Shown: positions 4,553 through 7,318 of the stretch, one piece after another
Position numbering within the stretch: the stretch's first letter is position 1
Layout of the letters: each line of letters begins with the position of its first letter
Assembly: GCA_003646055.1 (NCBI GenBank)
Contig: QNDZ01000080.1
Location: 1-7,318 of the forward strand
Reading direction: 5' to 3'
Source of the DNA: a bacterium
Lineage (GTDB): Bacteria > Hydrothermota > UBA3072 > B12-G15
DNA length: 7,318 nt
The notes under the pieces: generated by a model
Told to the model about the DNA's origin: nothing
The model's input: the letters and a program-made list of their open reading frames with translations, nothing else
Databases searched by the model: none
Translations under genes and position numbers: made by a program

Positions 4553-7040
4553 CTGGGTTCCTTCCCCCTCCCTCTGCAAGATGGGGTCTTCCACCACCTC
4601 CACCCTTCACATATTGAGAGATTGCCCTGAGAAGGTCTGGTGCCTTCACCTTATCAATCAATTTTTCTCCTGAAAATGCAACAAGAAAGATGGAACCCTT
4701 CTCAGGAACTCCAAGTATTCCACAGGAATCAGGATTCTTCTGCCTCAATGTATCCGCAATCTTCCTCACAGCATCCTTACCTAAATTTACCTCCTCAATC
4801 ATATACTTAATCCCTTTCATTTCTTCAAATGAACTCTGGAGTTTAACAATCATCTCCTTCACTATCTGTTGCTCAAGGGATTTTACATTTTTCTGTAATT
4901 CTTTGACTGTATTCTGAAGTTCCTGAACCCTTTTTATGGGCTCTTTTGTCTTCAGTATCTCAGAGATTGTTGAAAGGGTATCATTCAGGTGGATAGCATC
5001 TTTAATAAATGCTTCCCCAGTAATTGCCTCAATCCTCCTGATGCCTGCAGCAATCCCCTTCTCGGAAACAATGCGGAAACCAAGGATACTTGCCGTATTA
5101 TTTACATGGGTTCCACCACACAATTCCTTTGAAAATCCCTCAACCTCAATCACCCTCACTGTATCACCATACTTCTCACCAAAGAACGCAATGGCACCAG
5201 AAGAAATTGCCTCCTCATAAGGCATAACCCTTGCAATCACATTCCTCTCCTCAAGTATAACCTGATTCACTATCTCATTTATACGAGCAATCTCCTCGTC
5301 ATTCAATGGAGAAGGATGGGAAAAGTCAAACCTCAACCTCTCCGGTGCCACAAGTGAACCTTCTTGTTTCACATGCTCACCAAGTGCCATTCTCAATGCC
5401 CTGTGAAGGAGATGGGTGGCTGTATGATTCCTCATTATGTTCATCCTTCTTTTCTTATCCACACTGGCAAACACAGTCCCCTGTCCGATTTCTCCCTCCA
5501 GCCTCCCAATATGCACATGTCCCGTTTCGCCCTTCTGTGTATCCTTCACCTCTATTCTGAATCCATCACCCTCTATAACACCTGTATCACCAATCTGTCC
5601 CCCACTCTCAGCATAAAATGGGGTCTCCTCAAGTATCACCTCTATTCCATCATCTGTTTCCCTGTATGCAAGAATCTCTGTTTCCTGTTCCATAAGGTCA
5701 TATCCTGTGAACCTGCTCTCCCCATCATTCAAAACAACCCAATCACCAGCATTCTTTGCCCTGAAAACAGACTTTTCCCTTGCCCTCTCCCTCTGCCTCT
5801 CCATCTCCCTTTCAAAACCCTCCCAGTCTATGCTGAAACCTCTCTCAGAGATTATATTCTCAACAAGGTCTGGAGGGAATCCATATGTATCGTAAAGGGT
5901 GAAGACCTTTGTGCCATCAAGAACCTTCTCATTTTTAATCTCTTCAAGATAGCCTTCAAGTATACTCAATCCCCTATCTATTGTTTTAAGGAATCTCTCC
6001 TCCTCTGCCTTAATAATCAAACTAACCCTGTTTATTGTCTCTTTCAGTTCTGGATACTGCCCTTTCATGATATCAACAACCGATGGAACCAGTCTGTAAA
6101 GAACAGGCTCATCAACCCCAAGTTTGTGCGCCTGGAGAAGTGCCCTTCTTAAAATCCTCCTCAGTATATAGCCCCTTCCTTCATTTGATGGATATGCACC
6201 ATCTGATATGGCAAAGGTGAGTGCCCTTATATGGTCAGAAATAATGTGGAGAGGCCTTTTGTGTTCCTGGTATTTAATCCCTATAATATCAGAGGCAGTC
6301 TGTATAATGGGCAAAAACAGGTCTGTCTCAAATATGTTCTTCTTCCCCTGCATTACCATTGCAAGCCTTTCAAGACCCATACCTGTGTCAACCCCTCGGT
6401 TCTCAAGGGGAAGTCTCTCATCCCCAACCTGATTGAATTGTGGGAAGACAAGATTCCATAGTTCTATAAACCTGTCACACTCCTCGTCAGCAGGGGTGCA
6501 ATCACCAAACTCCTCACCCATATCGTAATGAATCTCTGTATCAGGGCCACAGGGACCACTACCACCAGCAGGTCCCCAGAAATTATCCTCAAGTTTAACA
6601 ATTCTCTCAGGAGGAATACCGATGACATCCCGCCATATGGAGTAGGTCTCCTCATCCTCTGGATAAACAGAAATCATAAACTTTTCACCTGGTATCCCTA
6701 AAACATCTGTAAGGAATTCCCATGCCCACTCAATTGCCTCCCTCTTGAAATAATCACCAAAAGAGAAGTTCCCAAGCATCTCAAAAAATGTATCATGCCT
6801 TATTGTCTCACCCACCCTATCAATATCAGAGAGCCTTAAACACTTCTGGCAACTTGTTGCCCTTTTATAGGGAAGTTTCACCTCTCCCTTCCACAGGGGT
6901 TTGAACTGCACCATACCAGCAGATGTAAAGAGCAGAGTTGGGTCTTTTTCAGGAATTAGTGAAGAAGAAGGGACCACTGTATGCCCCTTTTCTTTAAAAA
7001 ATGAGAGGAATGTATCTCTCAATCGCTGGGAATCCCACAT
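4491..7040 (-). CDS. alaS: Alanyl-tRNA synthetase
   Basis: AlaS charges tRNA-Ala in the cytoplasm and clears mischarged Ser and Gly. The 849-residue length is close to the usual ~875. The N-terminal class II catalytic domain begins at RDTFLSFFKEKGH (8-20) and includes SCQKCLR (63-69), HDTFFEMLGNFSFGDYFK (82-99), VDTGMGLERLAM (217-228) and SDHIRAL (268-274). The editing domain carries the zinc ligands HTATH (539-543) and CGGTH (641-645). A coiled coil follows at about 690-745, and a DHHA1-type C-terminal domain ends with GGGGGRPHLAEGGG (813-826). The ATG at 7038-7040 fits the family N-terminus. No Shine-Dalgarno site lies in the 12 bases before it, and a promoter-like pair sits so close that the mRNA may be leaderless. 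The last 62 bases also encode the start of the ferredoxin. Confidence 0.98.
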   Translation of the reverse strand: MWDSQRLRDTFLSFFKEKGHTVVPSSSLIPEKDPTLLFTSAGMVQFKPLWKGEVKLPYKRATSCQKCLRLSDIDRVGETIRHDTFFEMLGNFSFGDYFKREAIEWAWEFLTDVLGIPGEKFMISVYPEDEETYSIWRDVIGIPPERIVKLEDNFWGPAGGSGPCGPDTEIHYDMGEEFGDCTPADEECDRFIELWNLVFPQFNQVGDERLPLENRGVDTGMGLERLAMVMQGKKNIFETDLFLPIIQTASDIIGIKYQEHKRPLHIISDHIRALTFAISDGAYPSNEGRGYILRRILRRALLQAHKLGVDEPVLYRLVPSVVDIMKGQYPELKETINRVSLIIKAEEERFLKTIDRGLSILEGYLEEIKNEKVLDGTKVFTLYDTYGFPPDLVENIISERGFSIDWEGFEREMERQRERAREKSVFRAKNAGDWVVLNDGESRFTGYDLMEQETEILAYRETDDGIEVILEETPFYAESGGQIGDTGVIEGDGFRIEVKDTQKGETGHVHIGRLEGEIGQGTVFASVDKKRRMNIMRNHTATHLLHRALRMALGEHVKQEGSLVAPERLRFDFSHPSPLNDEEIARINEIVNQVILEERNVIARVMPYEEAISSGAIAFFGEKYGDTVRVIEVEGFSKELCGGTHVNNTASILGFRIVSEKGIAAGIRRIEAITGEAFIKDAIHLNDTLSTISEILKTKEPIKRVQELQNTVKELQKNVKSLEQQIVKEMIVKLQSSFEEMKGIKYMIEEVNLGKDAVRKIADTLRQKNPDSCGILGVPEKGSIFLVAFSGEKLIDKVKAPDLLRAISQYVKGGGGGRPHLAEGGGRNPDGFKEVKKVFGEILQKIIKG

Positions 7041-7046
7041 AGGATA

Positions 7047-7074
7047 AGAATATACAGGAGTTCCCTTTTGTCAA
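7047..7074 (-). promoter_or_regulatory. Probable sigma-70-type promoter for the alaS operon
   Basis: On the minus strand a perfect -35 TTGACA (7069-7074) is followed after 16 bases by TATTCT (7047-7052), four of six matches to the -10 consensus. The expected transcription start, 6-7 bases downstream, falls at or next to the alaS ATG (7040). This is the only promoter-like pair I noticed for the minus-strand chain; promoters inside the coding regions were not searched for systematically. Confidence 0.6.
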
Positions 7075-7158
7075 TAAACTATGTTTCTGCTGTTGAAAAG
7101 ATTAAGCTAATACTGGTACAGTCGGGATGAATATTAAGTTATAATTAAATAAAAAGGT

Positions 7159-7185
7159 TTGATTTTAGGGAATATTGTTCATAAT
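7159..7185 (+). promoter_or_regulatory. Possible promoter of the IS110-type transposase
   Basis: TTGATT (7159-7164) and CATAAT (7180-7185, five of six -10 matches) are 15 bases apart, slightly short of the optimum. Transcription would begin near 7192, just before the ribosome binding site. In IS110 elements a stronger promoter can form when the two ends join in the circular form, so the -10 may pair with a -35 outside this window. Confidence 0.25.
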
Positions 7186-7197
7186 AAGAAAAAAGGG

Positions 7198-7204
7198 AAG
7201 GAGG
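7198..7204 (+). promoter_or_regulatory. Ribosome binding site of the IS110-type transposase
   Basis: The full Shine-Dalgarno sequence AAGGAGG lies 5 bases before the ATG at 7210. It decides the start: another ATG at 7206 is too close to the site and runs into a stop after seven codons. Confidence 0.8.
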
Positions 7205-7209
7205 TATGT

Positions 7210-7318
7210 ATGTTTTATGTAGGGGTTGATTTACACAAAAACTTTACCCAGGTATATGGTTTCAATGATGCTACGGGAGAGGTGGTAGAAAGGCGGGTAA
7301 GCAATGATAAAAGTAGTA
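7210..7318 (+). CDS. IS110-family transposase (DEDD recombinase), N-terminal fragment cut by the window edge
   Basis: Only the first 36 codons are inside the window. The peptide begins MFYVGVDLHKNFTQVYGF, followed by a turn (NDATGEVVERR) and VSND. This YVGVDLHK start with Asp7 is the hallmark of IS110/IS116/IS902 transposases, whose RuvC-like DEDD domain begins with this aspartate; the next strand typically reads as a short acidic or glycine turn followed by a basic segment, as here. The family excises as a circle and integrates without a DDE reaction, guided in characterised members by a bridge RNA encoded at one element end. The remaining ~300 or more residues, the serine-containing C-terminal domain and the right end are outside, so I cannot tell whether the element is intact or to which subgroup (IS110 or IS1111) it belongs. 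It is transcribed away from alaS. Confidence 0.85.
   Translation, partial: MFYVGVDLHKNFTQVYGFNDATGEVVERRVSNDKSS
7210..7318 (+). mobile_element. Left part of an IS110-family insertion sequence
   Basis: The transposase start described at the same place implies an insertion sequence that continues past the right edge. Its left boundary lies somewhere between the alaS promoter and base 7210 and is not marked by a visible terminal repeat. Confidence 0.7.

Larger units (their letters stand above)
7075..7209. other. AT-rich intergenic stretch containing the left end of an IS110-family element
   Basis: About 135 bases separate the alaS promoter from the transposase start. I see no ORF of note and no strong hairpin. 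There are only short inverted repeats (ACTG-GTA-CAGT at 7112-7122 and ATTA-AGC-TAAT at 7101-7111) and a direct repeat GAATATT (7129-7135 and 7170-7176). The left boundary of the element should lie here, but IS110 elements usually lack terminal inverted repeats, so it cannot be placed from one copy. Confidence 0.4.

Noticed and set aside
4553..4603. Earlier ferredoxin start giving 87 residues
   Set aside because: The extra residues merely mirror the AlaS glycine-rich tail in another frame, and the ATG at 4552 has a better-placed Shine-Dalgarno site. Not fully excluded.
5364..6152. Long plus-strand open frame of 262 codons
   Set aside because: It lies entirely inside alaS on the opposite strand. 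The translation is low-complexity (Leu, Ser, Pro, Cys rich) and resembles no family. It reads as an antisense shadow.
7101..7122. Short inverted repeats as a terminator or operator
   Set aside because: The stems are only 4 bp and no T-run follows, so they are within chance expectation in AT-rich DNA.
7075..7209. Calling a bridge RNA in the IS110 upstream region
   Set aside because: The stretch is short and AT-rich, with no extended stems or loops that could be assigned as target and donor loops. There is insufficient evidence for a feature.
7206..7229. Upstream ATG before the transposase as a start or leader peptide
   Set aside because: It overlaps the ribosome binding site spacing and stops after seven codons with no sign of conservation that can be judged here.

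Overview
The window is a bacterial chromosome fragment of moderate, AT-leaning composition. It holds one tightly packed minus-strand gene chain and the beginning of a plus-strand insertion sequence at the right edge. The host is judged bacterial because it has bacterial-type AlaS, SpoVG, the MEP-pathway kinase IspE, clear Shine-Dalgarno sites and a tRNA without encoded CCA. The combination of group II-like geranylgeranylglyceryl phosphate synthase, geranylgeranyl reductase and SpoVG in a MEP-pathway bacterium suggests an uncultured lineage such as the FCB superphylum or a candidate phylum. The sequence alone does not fix the phylum.

Layout in transcription order (right to left): a likely promoter (7047-7074), alaS (7040-4491), a small ferredoxin overlapping the alaS end, a geranylgeranyl reductase (GGR) family flavoprotein with a TTG start, a PcrB/GGGPS family prenyltransferase, a short RmlA-like sugar nucleotidyltransferase, ispE, spoVG, tRNA-Gln(TTG), and prs, which runs off the left edge. 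Neighbouring genes overlap or lie within a few bases of each other. No terminator-like hairpin was seen between them, so the whole block looks like one operon of nine genes with translational coupling. To the right of the promoter, about 135 AT-rich bases lead to the start of an IS110-family transposase on the plus strand, cut by the window edge.

How the genes may work together: IspE feeds the MEP pathway to isoprenoid precursors. The GGGPS-like enzyme would join a prenyl diphosphate to sn-glycerol-1-phosphate, the first committed step of archaeal-type ether lipids. The GGR-like flavoprotein would saturate the chains, with the adjacent ferredoxin as a plausible electron donor. The nucleotidyltransferase could supply an activated sugar, possibly for a head group. 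The rest of the operon (alaS, tRNA-Gln, spoVG, prs) serves translation, RNA binding and nucleotide synthesis. The most interesting content is this archaeal-like ether-lipid module inside a bacterial housekeeping operon. Other notable points are a ferredoxin lacking one canonical cluster cysteine, a tRNA embedded between two mRNAs, and a possible leaderless alaS transcript beside an IS110 element.
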